A DNA stretch of 62,831 nt from Nocardia sp. alder85J (GCF_020176955.2 NZ_JAIUCZ020000020.1:1-62831), one strand, 5' to 3'. Counted from the first letter of the stretch, positions 33,301 through 40,897 are shown. Translations and numbers: made by a program. The notes: generated by a model not told the origin, from the sequence alone.

Positions 33301-33335
33301 GCAGGGGCCGCGCCCGTACAGGGCGCGGCCCCTGC
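33301..33335 (+). terminator. 15-bp GC terminator hairpin after the ParB-family gene
   Basis: GCAGGGGCCGCGCCC pairs perfectly with 33321-33335, loop GTACA, followed by TGTGTT. Confidence 0.7.
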
Positions 33336-33377
33336 TGTGTTCCGGGCCCCAGCGACCACCCCCGAAAGGAACTCGAG

Positions 33378-33527
33378 ATGACCCGACTTCCGCACGTCCT
33401 GTTGCAGCTCATCGGCGCCGCACTCACCCAGGCCACCGGCCGCCGCCGCATCCGCACCACCGCCGAGCAGGTCGACGCCACGCCCACCCAGCCCACCGGC
33501 CGCCGCCGCATCCGCTTCCGCCGGTAA
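33378..33527 (+). CDS. Tiny arginine-rich protein with an internal duplication
   Basis: 49 residues, ATG 33378 after GAAAGGAA. The motif TQATGRRRIRT is repeated as TQPTGRRRIRF at the end. The short hydrophobic N-terminus (LPHVLLQLIGAAL) is not a full membrane helix. DNA or RNA binding through the Arg clusters is plausible. The repeat could also be a strand-slippage product in GC-rich DNA. Confidence 0.5.
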   Translation: MTRLPHVLLQLIGAALTQATGRRRIRTTAEQVDATPTQPTGRRRIRFRR

Positions 33528-33597
33528 CCGCCGCCGGAACACCCTGCCGCGCCGCCGGCCTCAATCGGCCGCGCCGTACTCGAGAAAGGACACATCG

Positions 33598-33936
33598 ATG
33601 AACGACCGCACCCCCGGAGACCACCCGGCGGAAACCCGAGTGCCGCAGAGGTGGTGGACCCTCACCATTCGCGACGGCGCCGAGTCCCCCACCGGTGAAC
33701 CGGCAATCGATATCCAGGGCGCCACCCGCGAAGGGCTTTACGCCTACCTGGTCGGCACCGTGGGTGCCTGGGCCGATCTGACCGTGACCCAGGTCGGGAC
33801 CGAGGAGCCCGGCAAGGCCGGAGAGGTGTGCTTCGAGTACGCCATTCGCGACAGCAGCGGATTCGACGTCGGTTCCGCCGTCATCCGGGGCGAGGCGCTC
33901 ACCGACGACACCGAGGAGAACAGCGCCGATGAGTGA
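33598..33936 (+). CDS. Small hypothetical protein, paralogue of 30963-31259
   Basis: 112 residues, ATG 33598 after GAAAGGA. Shares the EPAIDIQG...LYAYLVGTVGAWADLTV core with the earlier copy; strand-rich. Overlaps the next gene by eight bases. Confidence 0.55.
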   Translation: MNDRTPGDHPAETRVPQRWWTLTIRDGAESPTGEPAIDIQGATREGLYAYLVGTVGAWADLTVTQVGTEEPGKAGEVCFEYAIRDSSGFDVGSAVIRGEALTDDTEENSADE

Positions 33937-34225
33937 CAACCGCCGCCCCACCGGAACCCCCGACCACGTCCGCGCCGCCATCGCCGAAACGGTCGGATTG
34001 CTGCCCTACCCCTTGACCCGTGACAGCGCCGCCCGCTACTTCGACCGGTGCGTTTCGTTCTGTCTCGACGCCGCCGCGACCGCCGCCGATCTCGCCGCCC
34101 GACTGCTGGCCGAGGACCCCGACGCCGCCCGGCAAGTCGCCGACGAGGCCCGAGACTTCCTCGCCGAAGCGCGCCGCATCGACGCCATGCGCACGAAACC
34201 CGTTCTGTCCCAACCCCTCCACTGA
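33929..34225 (+). CDS. Small helical hypothetical protein
   Basis: 98 residues. Predicted mostly helical: DHVRAAIAETVGLLPYPLTR, AATAADLAARLLAEDPDAAR, ADEARDFLAEARRIDAM. Starts within the previous gene, so translationally coupled. No motif. Confidence 0.5.
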   Translation: MSDNRRPTGTPDHVRAAIAETVGLLPYPLTRDSAARYFDRCVSFCLDAAATAADLAARLLAEDPDAARQVADEARDFLAEARRIDAMRTKPVLSQPLH

Positions 34226-34238
34226 GCCACACCCCACC

Positions 34239-34273
34239 GACCGGCCGGGCACATGCTAGGTGCCCGGCCGGTC
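34239..34273. terminator. Hairpin with ATGCTAG loop, copy 3
   Basis: GACCGGCCGGGCAC pairs perfectly with 34260-34273; loop and inner 11 bp identical to copy 1. Confidence 0.75.
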
Positions 34274-34309
34274 CACGGGGATGCCAGACCACGAAAGGCA
34301 CTCGACACC

Positions 34310-35692
34310 ATGGCAACTCGCCGCCGCCGCCCCTACAGCCCCGAAGAACGCGCCGCCCGCGACGCGGCAGACAACGCGATCAACGCGGAGGGCCAAGCCC
34401 TGTTGGCCGACCCCGCCGCCGTCGCCGCACTGGTCGCCCGCCTGGCTACCCTCCCCGCACCGTCCATGGTCTGCCGCTACTCGCTGCGCAATCATGCGCT
34501 GCTGGACCGGCAGGCCGCCGCCCGCGGTATGACCCTCACCGATGTCGGCAGCGTCAAAGACTGGAACTTGCGCGGCCGCAGCATCCGCAAGGGCGAAACC
34601 GGACTCCGCATCGTCGCCCCCAAGGGACGCGAGCAGGCGACCACCAGCGCGGATGACGCGATCACCGAGGCCCCCGAACCCGAGCACGGGCCCGAACACC
34701 AGGACAACAGCGACGGCGAGGGCGCCGCGCGTACCCGATTCCGTATGGTGCCGGTATTCGATATCTCCCAAACGATCGGCATCGAAGACTTCGAGGGCGA
34801 ACCCCTCATCGTTGAGCCGGTCGCCGATCCGGTCGCAGCGTTGCGCGACTCGCTCACTGCGCAACTCGAGCGCGTCGGATACCAGATCATCACCGGCGCC
34901 GCTCCCGCCGTCGACCACGCCACCCGCACCGTCACGACCAGCGACATCCCCACCGTGGACGAACTCGCCCAGGCACTCGCCGCTATCGCGACCCTGCCCG
35001 CCGACCAGCGCCCGACCTACCGGCCCGAGCCGCGCCCCGAGCCGGCCCCGGAGCCCGCCGCCCCGGCCGATCCGGCGCGGGTGCGGCTCGACCTGGGCAA
35101 ATACGCCGACGCACACGCCCGCATCCGCACCGACTACACCACCGGCCGCAGTTTCTACACCGTCACCGGGCCACGCGTCAGCGGGACATTCACCGTCGTT
35201 CCCCAGTTTCCCACCGAGAGCGACCACGTCCACATGCTCACCATCGACTACGGCGAGCACGACGGAACCAGGTCGTACGACTACCGGTTCCGCCGCCCCG
35301 ACCGCCCGGTCATCAACGGAATAGACCTGGTCGGCGGAAGCGGCGGATTCGACGCCGCCACCGTCGAGCAGATCACCGCCCGCAACGTCCATTGCCGCCG
35401 CACTCTCGGGCCGCACCACGACGCGGAGGTGCCAGCCCGCACCAGAGAACGCACCGCCGCCGTCATCCGCGCGATTCTCTGCCACTACATGACCCGCGAC
35501 GATCTACCCGCCCTGCACCGCGCGGCCGCCGCCATCGAAGCCCGCAACCTGCGCCGACAGCAGGAACAAGGCGCGGCGCAACTGACCGCGCGCATCAGCG
35601 AACTCGAGGCCGAACGCGCCGAACGCGCCGCCGCCGCACACCGCTACGCCGACATCGCCGACGACACCGAACAACTCGCATTCACGGTCTAG
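34310..35692 (+). CDS. ArdC-N-like DNA-binding protein
   Basis: 460 residues, ATG 34310 preceded by GAAAGG. The N-terminal domain (MVCRYSLRNHALLDRQAAAR, then VKDWNLRGRSIRKGETGLRI and FRMVPVFDISQT) matches the ArdC N-terminal single-strand-binding fold (YS-x-xN, W...GR-x-RKGE, VFD-x-SQT). The rest is a linker and a beta-rich domain (VRLDLGKYADAHARI, FTVVPQFPTESDH). No HExxH protease motif is present, so the antirestriction protease half of classical ArdC is missing or replaced. ArdC-type proteins enter recipients early in conjugation and protect incoming DNA; here the function is inferred. Confidence 0.7.
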   Translation: MATRRRRPYSPEERAARDAADNAINAEGQALLADPAAVAALVARLATLPAPSMVCRYSLRNHALLDRQAAARGMTLTDVGSVKDWNLRGRSIRKGETGLRIVAPKGREQATTSADDAITEAPEPEHGPEHQDNSDGEGAARTRFRMVPVFDISQTIGIEDFEGEPLIVEPVADPVAALRDSLTAQLERVGYQIITGAAPAVDHATRTVTTSDIPTVDELAQALAAIATLPADQRPTYRPEPRPEPAPEPAAPADPARVRLDLGKYADAHARIRTDYTTGRSFYTVTGPRVSGTFTVVPQFPTESDHVHMLTIDYGEHDGTRSYDYRFRRPDRPVINGIDLVGGSGGFDAATVEQITARNVHCRRTLGPHHDAEVPARTRERTAAVIRAILCHYMTRDDLPALHRAAAAIEARNLRRQQEQGAAQLTARISELEAERAERAAAAHRYADIADDTEQLAFTV

Positions 35693-35703
35693 CCACCGGT
35701 GCC

Positions 35704-35747
35704 TGCCCCGGCACCTGCCGCCCCCCACGGTGGCAGGTGCCGGGGCA
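35704..35747 (+). terminator. 16-bp terminator hairpin after the ArdC-like gene
   Basis: TGCCCCGGCACCTGCC pairs perfectly with 35732-35747. Confidence 0.7.
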
Positions 35748-35784
35748 TCCACCGCCCGAGGCACCACCGCAGACCGAGCAGAAA

Positions 35785-35880
35785 TCCGGAAAACCCGGAA
35801 TCGGAATTCCGCTGCGCTCCATGCTGTGCCCATCCGGGCGGGCCAGCGCCGAGCGGATCCGGCCACTCCTCCGACTCACC
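35785..35880. repeat. Dispersed repeat, copy 2
   Basis: Starts CCGGAAAACCCGGAATCGGA, contains the GGAATTCCGCTGCGCTCCAT core and GCGGATCCGGCCACTC. Nearly identical first 45 bases to copy 3. Confidence 0.85.
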
Positions 35881-35929
35881 ACGCGCGGAGGCCCACCACC
35901 TCGCCGCGGCCAACAGATCTCGGCCCCGT

Positions 35930-36020
35930 CCGGAAAACCCGGAATCGGAATTCCGCTGCGCTCCATGCTGACTCATCGAGCGGGCCGGCGCCGACCGGAT
36001 CCCGTCGCGCACCCGGCCGC
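35930..36020. repeat. Dispersed repeat, copy 3
   Basis: Same orientation as copy 2, about 145 bases further on. The rest of 35748-36116 contains no gene. Confidence 0.85.
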
Positions 36021-36116
36021 ACCCAACATGACATTCCGCCCCGCCCTCAGCGGCGGTCAGGATCCCGGGCGGCGGTACCCTGGAATGCGCGGTCTGCTCA
36101 TAGGAGTACAAGCGGG

Positions 36117-36452
36117 TTATCGGGCCAGACGGGCAGCGATCGCGGCACGGGCCTCGGCGGCGCCGACAGTCGGGACCGGTCTGCCCTGCCGCAGGTCGGC
36201 CACCACCGCGAGCATCCGCTCGTGGGCCGCCGCGCCCTGGCGGCGAGTGAGGTCGGCGATCTCGCCGAATTCGGCGAGGACCGCCAGCACGCCGGTGAGG
36301 TTCAGCGATTCGGCCGCCGCGGTCATCTCCTCCCGGTAGCGACGCTCGAACTCCGCCCGCTCCGACCCCACCAAGGCGTCACGGATCGCCGTCGGTGTGG
36401 CCAGCGCGACTAGTGCGGGACCGACCACCGGTTCGGGTCCAGGCGATGCCAT
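36117..36452 (-). CDS. DUF6247-like small protein
   Basis: 111 residues from ATG 36452 (a GTG at 36470 would add six). The sequence TPTAIRDALVGSERAEFERR, then EMTAAAESLNLTGVLAVLAEF and EIADLTRRQG resembles the actinobacterial DUF6247 family of about 100 residues. Such genes often accompany toxin genes, and this one is divergent from a toxin-antitoxin operon, with a shared regulatory palindrome cluster between them. Role unknown. Confidence 0.55.
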   Translation of the reverse strand: MASPGPEPVVGPALVALATPTAIRDALVGSERAEFERRYREEMTAAAESLNLTGVLAVLAEFGEIADLTRRQGAAAHERMLAVVADLRQGRPVPTVGAAEARAAIAARLAR

Positions 36453-36518
36453 GCCCGTCACGATAGCCACACCGGTGCGAGCGGGAGCCGGAAGAACCGG
36501 TCGGCGGCTCTGAGGCCG

Positions 36519-36600
36519 ATATGGGCACTATTGCCCCTATGGCTGACCACCTATAACGATCCTTGTCGGCGGCCAGCCATAGCGCCCCTAGTGGCGGAAA
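36519..36600. promoter_or_regulatory. Partition-type palindrome cluster, site 7
   Basis: ATGGGCACTATTGCCCCTAT and, in mirror order, CAGCCATAGCGCCCCTAGTG flank a short spacer. These are variants of the same half-sites seen around parA. The cluster occupies the divergent promoter region between the DUF6247-like gene and the toxin-antitoxin operon. Confidence 0.55.
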
Positions 36601-36662
36601 ACCATACCCGCGCGAGGGCACAAGACCCTCCCAAAAACCAGGCTCAGAGTATGGTCAGAAGT

Positions 36663-36908
36663 ATGGCGAAATTGACTATAGAAATCCCGGACAACGACTT
36701 GGCACTTTTCCGGGCCGCCGCTGCCCGCGACGGCGCGAGGCTCTCCCCCTACGTCGTGCGCGTCGCGCGCATCGGCGCCCTGTGGGAAGACGCCAACCGG
36801 CCCCGCCACCGCGACGACGCCGGCGACCTCGCCCGCGCCGAGGAACAAGCCGCACTCGACCAGGCTGCCCACGCGGCCGAGGAACACCGAGGCGGACACG
36901 CCGCCTGA
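36663..36908 (+). CDS. Ribbon-helix-helix antitoxin
   Basis: 81 residues from ATG 36663 (ATG 36651 possible). KLTIEIPDNDLALFRAAAARDG is a classic beta-strand and first helix of a ribbon-helix-helix antitoxin, followed by SPYVVRVARIGALWED and an acidic/helical tail that would wrap the toxin. One base separates it from the toxin gene. It would autorepress from the palindromes upstream. Confidence 0.75.
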   Translation: MAKLTIEIPDNDLALFRAAAARDGARLSPYVVRVARIGALWEDANRPRHRDDAGDLARAEEQAALDQAAHAAEEHRGGHAA

Positions 36909-36909
36909 G

Positions 36910-37236
36910 ATGAACCACGGCGACATCTACACCTTCGACCGAGAACGACCCGGCCGCGAAGACGACGAACGCACCCCGTACCGCATCATCATCACCCCCG
37001 GCTACCTGCTCGGACCGGGAGAGAACTGGGTCATGGTCGCCCCCGTCGAGCGCTACGACCCCGACCGCCTGGTCGCCGTCGCGCTCACCGACGCCGACCC
37101 CATCCAAGGATGGATCCGCGCGGACCGCGTGACCACCGTCTACCGGCCATGGCTGTCCGGACCCGTCGGCCGCCTCACCACCGACACCATCGCCGTGTTC
37201 GACGAGCGCCTCAAGGCCGCGCAGGGACTCGAATGA
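36910..37236 (+). CDS. MazF/PemK-like toxin
   Basis: 108 residues. NHGDIYTFD at the start and WVMVAPVERYDPDRLVAVAL, GWIRADRVTTVYRPWLSG, then VGRLTTDTIAVFDERLKAA follow the CcdB/MazF small-barrel pattern, where MazF-type toxins cut RNA. The usual R-P-V-x(V/I) strand is altered (RTPYRIIITPGY), so a divergent member. Position after an RHH antitoxin supports the assignment. Confidence 0.7.
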   Translation: MNHGDIYTFDRERPGREDDERTPYRIIITPGYLLGPGENWVMVAPVERYDPDRLVAVALTDADPIQGWIRADRVTTVYRPWLSGPVGRLTTDTIAVFDERLKAAQGLE

Positions 37237-37787
37237 CCAGCACCGCCGAAGAACGCGAACGGACTCGGGCCGTCCCGGTCGGGGCCGCCGGCATGAAAGC
37301 GGCGCAGCGCGTACGGGATTGTCGCCAGGCCGCGGAACTGACGCTCAACGACGTATCGACCCTGCTCACCGACTACGGCCACCCCATCGACCTCTCCTCG
37401 TTGGCGAGGCTCGAAAAGGGGCTACGCCGCATCGATGTCGATGACCTTGTCGCCCTGGCCGCCGTACTCGAGGTCAGGGTCACGTTCTTGCTCGGGGTCT
37501 CCGACGACCACACAACCGGCCCGGCTCAGAGGATCGCGCAGAAGGTAACAGCCGAAGAAGCACGGCGACGGCTGGAGGCAATCGCAGCCATTGTCACCGA
37601 CGGCGCCACCTTCGAACTGTTCCCAGATCGGCAATCGAACCGAACCAGCCGAGACCACCCCGCATCGGACCAAGGCAACAGTCTTCCGCCGCAAGATATT
37701 TCGAACAAAGAGGACATATACGTGGACCGTGCCCGCGACGATGACGCTGCCGCGATCTGTGACCTAGAACAGGGGCCCAGCACATGA
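37233..37787 (+). CDS. XRE-family regulator, third gene of the TA operon
   Basis: 184 residues, ATGA overlap with the toxin. HTH: VRDCRQAAELTLNDVSTLLTD, then DLSSLARLEKGLRRIDVDDL. The C-terminal 80 residues are low-complexity and polar. An XRE protein added to an RHH/MazF pair is not standard; it may regulate the operon or be a third, neutralising component. Overlaps the next small gene by ATGA. Confidence 0.7.
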   Translation: MTSTAEERERTRAVPVGAAGMKAAQRVRDCRQAAELTLNDVSTLLTDYGHPIDLSSLARLEKGLRRIDVDDLVALAAVLEVRVTFLLGVSDDHTTGPAQRIAQKVTAEEARRRLEAIAAIVTDGATFELFPDRQSNRTSRDHPASDQGNSLPPQDISNKEDIYVDRARDDDAAAICDLEQGPST

Positions 37788-38038
37788 CCTACCGGCCGTC
37801 CCAGGACAGCTGTTTCATGAACGCCGCCGCCAGCCTGCGCGACGCCCGCACCGGCGGGATGGCCGAAGGGCTGGAATGGCTGAATCGCGACTGGGAGCCG
37901 CCCACGAGCCCGATCGAGGGCGCCGACGACGCCCGCACCATCGCGTTGCAGAAGATCACCCAGGCTGCCGGCCTACTCGCCGAAGCCGAGACCGAGCTAC
38001 AGGAAGTCATCCAGCGTCATCGAGCGGGCCAGCGGTAA
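37784..38038 (+). CDS. Small protein at the end of the TA operon
   Basis: 84 residues. Acidic/helical: SCFMNAAASLRDARTGGMAE, TIALQKITQAAGLLAEAETE. Coupled to the XRE gene by ATGA. No motif; function unknown. Confidence 0.5.
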   Translation: MTYRPSQDSCFMNAAASLRDARTGGMAEGLEWLNRDWEPPTSPIEGADDARTIALQKITQAAGLLAEAETELQEVIQRHRAGQR

Positions 38039-38060
38039 TAGACAACGCCCGCAACCACTT

Positions 38061-38534
38061 TCAGCCGAAAGTGGTTCGCGCACGGACCCAGACAGCGCGC
38101 CCGGCTTCCATCATCTCCAACGCTGCATCCGGATCTGTGCGCGCTGTCCCGGTCACCACCACCAGGCCCAGCCCGGCGCGGTGATCCAGCTCGACCTGGC
38201 GCCACCAGTCAGGCTCACACACCAACTCGCCCGCGAACATCTCACCCAGCCCGGCCGGACCGGTGACCCGCACACCGGCCGCGCCGGCATCAAGAGCGAC
38301 CCGCCAACCCGGCTCCGGTCCACCGACGAACTCGAGATCCACCATCGGCCGCGCGCCGTGCTCGCAAACCTTCGACGTCCAGCCATCCGCCGACACCAGC
38401 CCACCATCAGGCGCGATATGCACAGACCGGAACCGCGGCAACACAATCAGCACCGGAACGCCCGCGATCATGGCCGTGAAGGTAGTCGCCTGTTCGAGCT
38501 CCGGGACCGCGCCGTCGGCAGAATCAGAGGTCAC
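38061..38534 (-). CDS. Hypothetical protein, paralogue of 55214-55768
   Basis: 157 residues from GTG 38534. It aligns along its length with the other copy: PVLIVLPRFRSVHIAPDG / PVLILLPRWGVTTIREDG, VRVTGPAGLGEMFAGEL / ARITGPGAVGEVYTGSL, and GLVVVTGTARTDPDAALEMM / GIVVITGTANPTPDAALDMI. Beta-rich, no signal. The two copies lie 17 kb apart, both beside small plasmid genes. Function unknown. Confidence 0.6.
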   Translation of the reverse strand: MTSDSADGAVPELEQATTFTAMIAGVPVLIVLPRFRSVHIAPDGGLVSADGWTSKVCEHGARPMVDLEFVGGPEPGWRVALDAGAAGVRVTGPAGLGEMFAGELVCEPDWWRQVELDHRAGLGLVVVTGTARTDPDAALEMMEAGRAVWVRARTTFG

Positions 38535-38602
38535 CGCCAGAGCGTACGCACGCCCGCTCCCCGCCGCTCCAGAGCGCCAGGCTCGGCCGCCATCATCACC
38601 AA

Positions 38603-38700
38603 CGGCCCGCCGGGTGCGGAGGCATCGGCATACCGCCGCCGAGGCCTCCCCGCCCGGCTCTGTTCAAGATCAGCGACACCCACCGCGGCTGCGCGAAGGC
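38603..38700. repeat. Dispersed 95-bp repeat, copy 3
   Basis: Core GAGGCATCGGCATACCGCCG identical to copy 1, then CCGAGGCCTCCCCGCCCGGC. It lies in the divergent gap before the gene at 38733. Confidence 0.8.
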
Positions 38701-38732
38701 GGTCACAATCGAAGAGGCCAGGAGGTATTCCC

Positions 38733-39119
38733 GTGCAGAACAACGATCACGACACCGGAACCCAGGTCAGTGCTCCCGGCAAGCCGTCGTACGGCTGGAT
38801 CGCCGATGTGCTGTCCACCGCCGGCGAAGGGTTGTACATGGTGCAATGGCCGGACGGGGAACTCGACACGATCGCAGGCGACTGCTTCACCCCGCGAACA
38901 CTGACGGTCCTGTGCGACCGCGGCGAGTACCGCCCGGCCGGATCAGACGAATGGGTCCAGCTCGACCCGCGAACCGTCGAAGTGGCCGTCGCCGAGCCCG
39001 GTCACTGCGAACACGCCGTCACCGTATGCGCCGAGTGCGCCGAGAACTGGGCACACCACAGCGACGAGGCATACATCTTCCTCACACCGTGGCCGCCGGA
39101 ATGGGCGCTGGACATCTAG
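38733..39119 (+). CDS. Hypothetical protein
   Basis: 128 residues from GTG 38733 with GGAGG at 38721-38725. Pattern GKPSYGWIADVLSTAGEG, YMVQWPDGELDTIAGDC suggests a small SH3/Tudor-like barrel; the second half has HCEHAVTVCAECAENW, a Cys/His cluster that may bind zinc. No family recognised. Confidence 0.5.
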   Translation: MQNNDHDTGTQVSAPGKPSYGWIADVLSTAGEGLYMVQWPDGELDTIAGDCFTPRTLTVLCDRGEYRPAGSDEWVQLDPRTVEVAVAEPGHCEHAVTVCAECAENWAHHSDEAYIFLTPWPPEWALDI

Positions 39120-39183
39120 GCGCACCACCGGAACCCGATGGAGGAGCCGGGTTTTCGTCGGTGCTCGTGTCTATGATCCGCCC

Positions 39184-40206
39184 GTGACCGATATCGTTCC
39201 GGCCCCGGCGCACCGGCCGGCGGATCTCGCGTTGACCGATCGGCTGGCCGTACTCGATGCCGCAGCCGCCGAGTACGCCCGACCGATCCGGAACACCGAG
39301 CAGGCATACGCCGCCGACTGGCGCGCGTGGCTGCGATTCCTCGAGGACCTGAATTCGACTCTCGCCGAGGAAGATCCGCACGGGACACCGGTCCCGCCGA
39401 CCATCACCAACGTGGGCGCGTTCGTCGCTTTCATAGCCTGGCACGAACGCGCCGCGCTGGCCCCCGCCACCGCCGAACGGCGGCTCTACGGCGTCATCAT
39501 GACCCTGCGCCAGCGCTACGGCATCGAGGTGCCGAAACAGACGATCGGCGCCGCACGGCAGACCCTCACGAACTACCGCCGCGAGCTGGCCGAGACCAAC
39601 ACCCCACGCGGCCGAGGGCAGGCACCAGCGGCGACCGTGCCGGATCTCCGGCGGATCTGCGCAGCGATGCCACCGAACCTCGCCGGGCACCGCGACCGCG
39701 CAATCGTCCTGCTGGGCTTCGCCATCGCCGCGCGCCGCTCGAATCTGGCGGCCCTGGACGTCACCGATGTCGCCGAGCATGACGAGGGCCTGGCCGTCAC
39801 CATCCGCTACGGCAAGACCGGAGCACGCGAAGCCGCCGTCGACCGCGGCACCAACCCCGGAACCTGCCCGGTCCGAGCCGTCCGGAAATGGATCGACACC
39901 GCCGGCCTCACGGACGGACCGCTGTTCCGGCCCATCGACCGGCACGGCAACCTCAGCACCGCGCGGATGTCACCGCGGGCGTGCGGCGAGGTGGTCACCC
40001 GCCGCGCTGGCCAAGCCGAAGGAGTCCCCTACCGCACCGGCCACAGCTTGCGCGCCGGACTGGCGACCGAGGCCCGCAAAGCCGGCCACGACGTGAAAAC
40101 CATTGCCGACCAAGGCGGTTGGAACCCCACCAGCGCCGAACTCTACAAGTACCTGCGCATCGTGGACAGATGGGCCGACAACGCCACCAAAGGCATCGGG
40201 CTGTGA
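39184..40206 (+). CDS. Tyrosine recombinase/integrase
   Basis: 340 residues from GTG 39184. N-terminal SAM-like core-binding domain (TEQAYAADWRAWLRFLEDLN) and catalytic domain with Arg in AIAARRSNLAAL, Lys in IRYGKTG, His-x-x-Arg in GHSLRAGL, Trp in DQGGW, and Tyr in LYKYLRIVDRW. All five key positions are present, so active-site chemistry looks intact. It could resolve plasmid multimers or act as an integrase; no flanking transposon ends were seen. A 20-base palindrome lies 62 bases downstream. Confidence 0.85.
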   Translation: MTDIVPAPAHRPADLALTDRLAVLDAAAAEYARPIRNTEQAYAADWRAWLRFLEDLNSTLAEEDPHGTPVPPTITNVGAFVAFIAWHERAALAPATAERRLYGVIMTLRQRYGIEVPKQTIGAARQTLTNYRRELAETNTPRGRGQAPAATVPDLRRICAAMPPNLAGHRDRAIVLLGFAIAARRSNLAALDVTDVAEHDEGLAVTIRYGKTGAREAAVDRGTNPGTCPVRAVRKWIDTAGLTDGPLFRPIDRHGNLSTARMSPRACGEVVTRRAGQAEGVPYRTGHSLRAGLATEARKAGHDVKTIADQGGWNPTSAELYKYLRIVDRWADNATKGIGL

Positions 40207-40267
40207 CCAGTCAGCGCGGCAGCGGCATATCGACAGACGCACAAAGTCACGGTCATGTCAAACGAAT

Positions 40268-40287
40268 TGAGGTGTCATGACACCTCA
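40268..40287. promoter_or_regulatory. Perfect 20-bp palindrome downstream of the recombinase
   Basis: TGAGGTGTCATGACACCTCA, no mismatch. Possible recombination core site or operator; no second copy was noticed. Confidence 0.5.
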
Positions 40288-40897
40288 GAAAAGTGGGGCC
40301 GTCGTCGCCGGGGCCGTAGGATGCCTGTAGGTGGCAACGGATCCCGAGGCACAGGCCCCGAGTTCCTTCCGCGGTCAGTTGGTTCGTATCCCGAAATCGG
40401 GTGCGGCTGGCCGCGATTGGAGGTCGGTGCTTTGAATCGAATCTGGCGCCACCTGCATGGCGTGAAGAACATGAGAGCCGCCGCGGCAATGATGTCCGCG
40501 GCGGCCTCGATGGTGAGCCTTCTGAGGGCGCTCTACCTGTTCTGGATCACCGTGCACGGCGGCCGGTAGTTGGATACCGGCTAGGCAGGCCCGGGTCCTG
40601 TATCAGCGGGATCCGGGCCTCACCGTTCCTCAGTGTTCCCGCACCCAGTCTAACCAGACCGCTGCCCATCTGGGCACCTCCCGGACCCTCTCCGAACGTC
40701 ACGGAACGTCACCACACGTCACCACACGTCACGGAACGTCACCGGACGCCGCTCACCGCTACCTCCACAGCGGGCGTGCCGAACGACTCACGGAGCTGCC
40801 GCCGATAGTCGCGGATCCGTTCGAGGCGGCGAGAGTACCGGTGAGATGCCTGATCCGAAGCGCACCGGCGGCGTGGCGGATAGTCAGACCGATCAGC
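40288..40897. other. Intergenic region between recombinase and accessory island
   Basis: No convincing gene; a short frame ending at 40569 could encode a hydrophobic 35-residue peptide but has no support. Contains a terminator-like hairpin near 40587-40621 (AGGCCCGGGTCCTG opposite CGGGATCCGGGCCT) and the tandem repeat at 40693-40742. Confidence 0.4.
40693..40742. repeat. Five tandem 10-bp ACGTCAC repeats
   Basis: Units CGAACGTCAC, GGAACGTCAC, CACACGTCAC, CACACGTCAC, GGAACGTCAC follow without a gap. One-helical-turn periodicity suggests a cooperative protein-binding site. Confidence 0.8.

Noticed and set aside
35689..36111. Small minus-strand reading frames with an MERSGIPIPGF-type sequence
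   Set aside because: They are produced by the dispersed DNA repeat in several frames, lack ribosome sites and overlap one another.
40435..40569. Hydrophobic 35-residue peptide ending in YLFWITVHGGR
   Set aside because: Could be a membrane peptide, but there is no convincing start or ribosome site.
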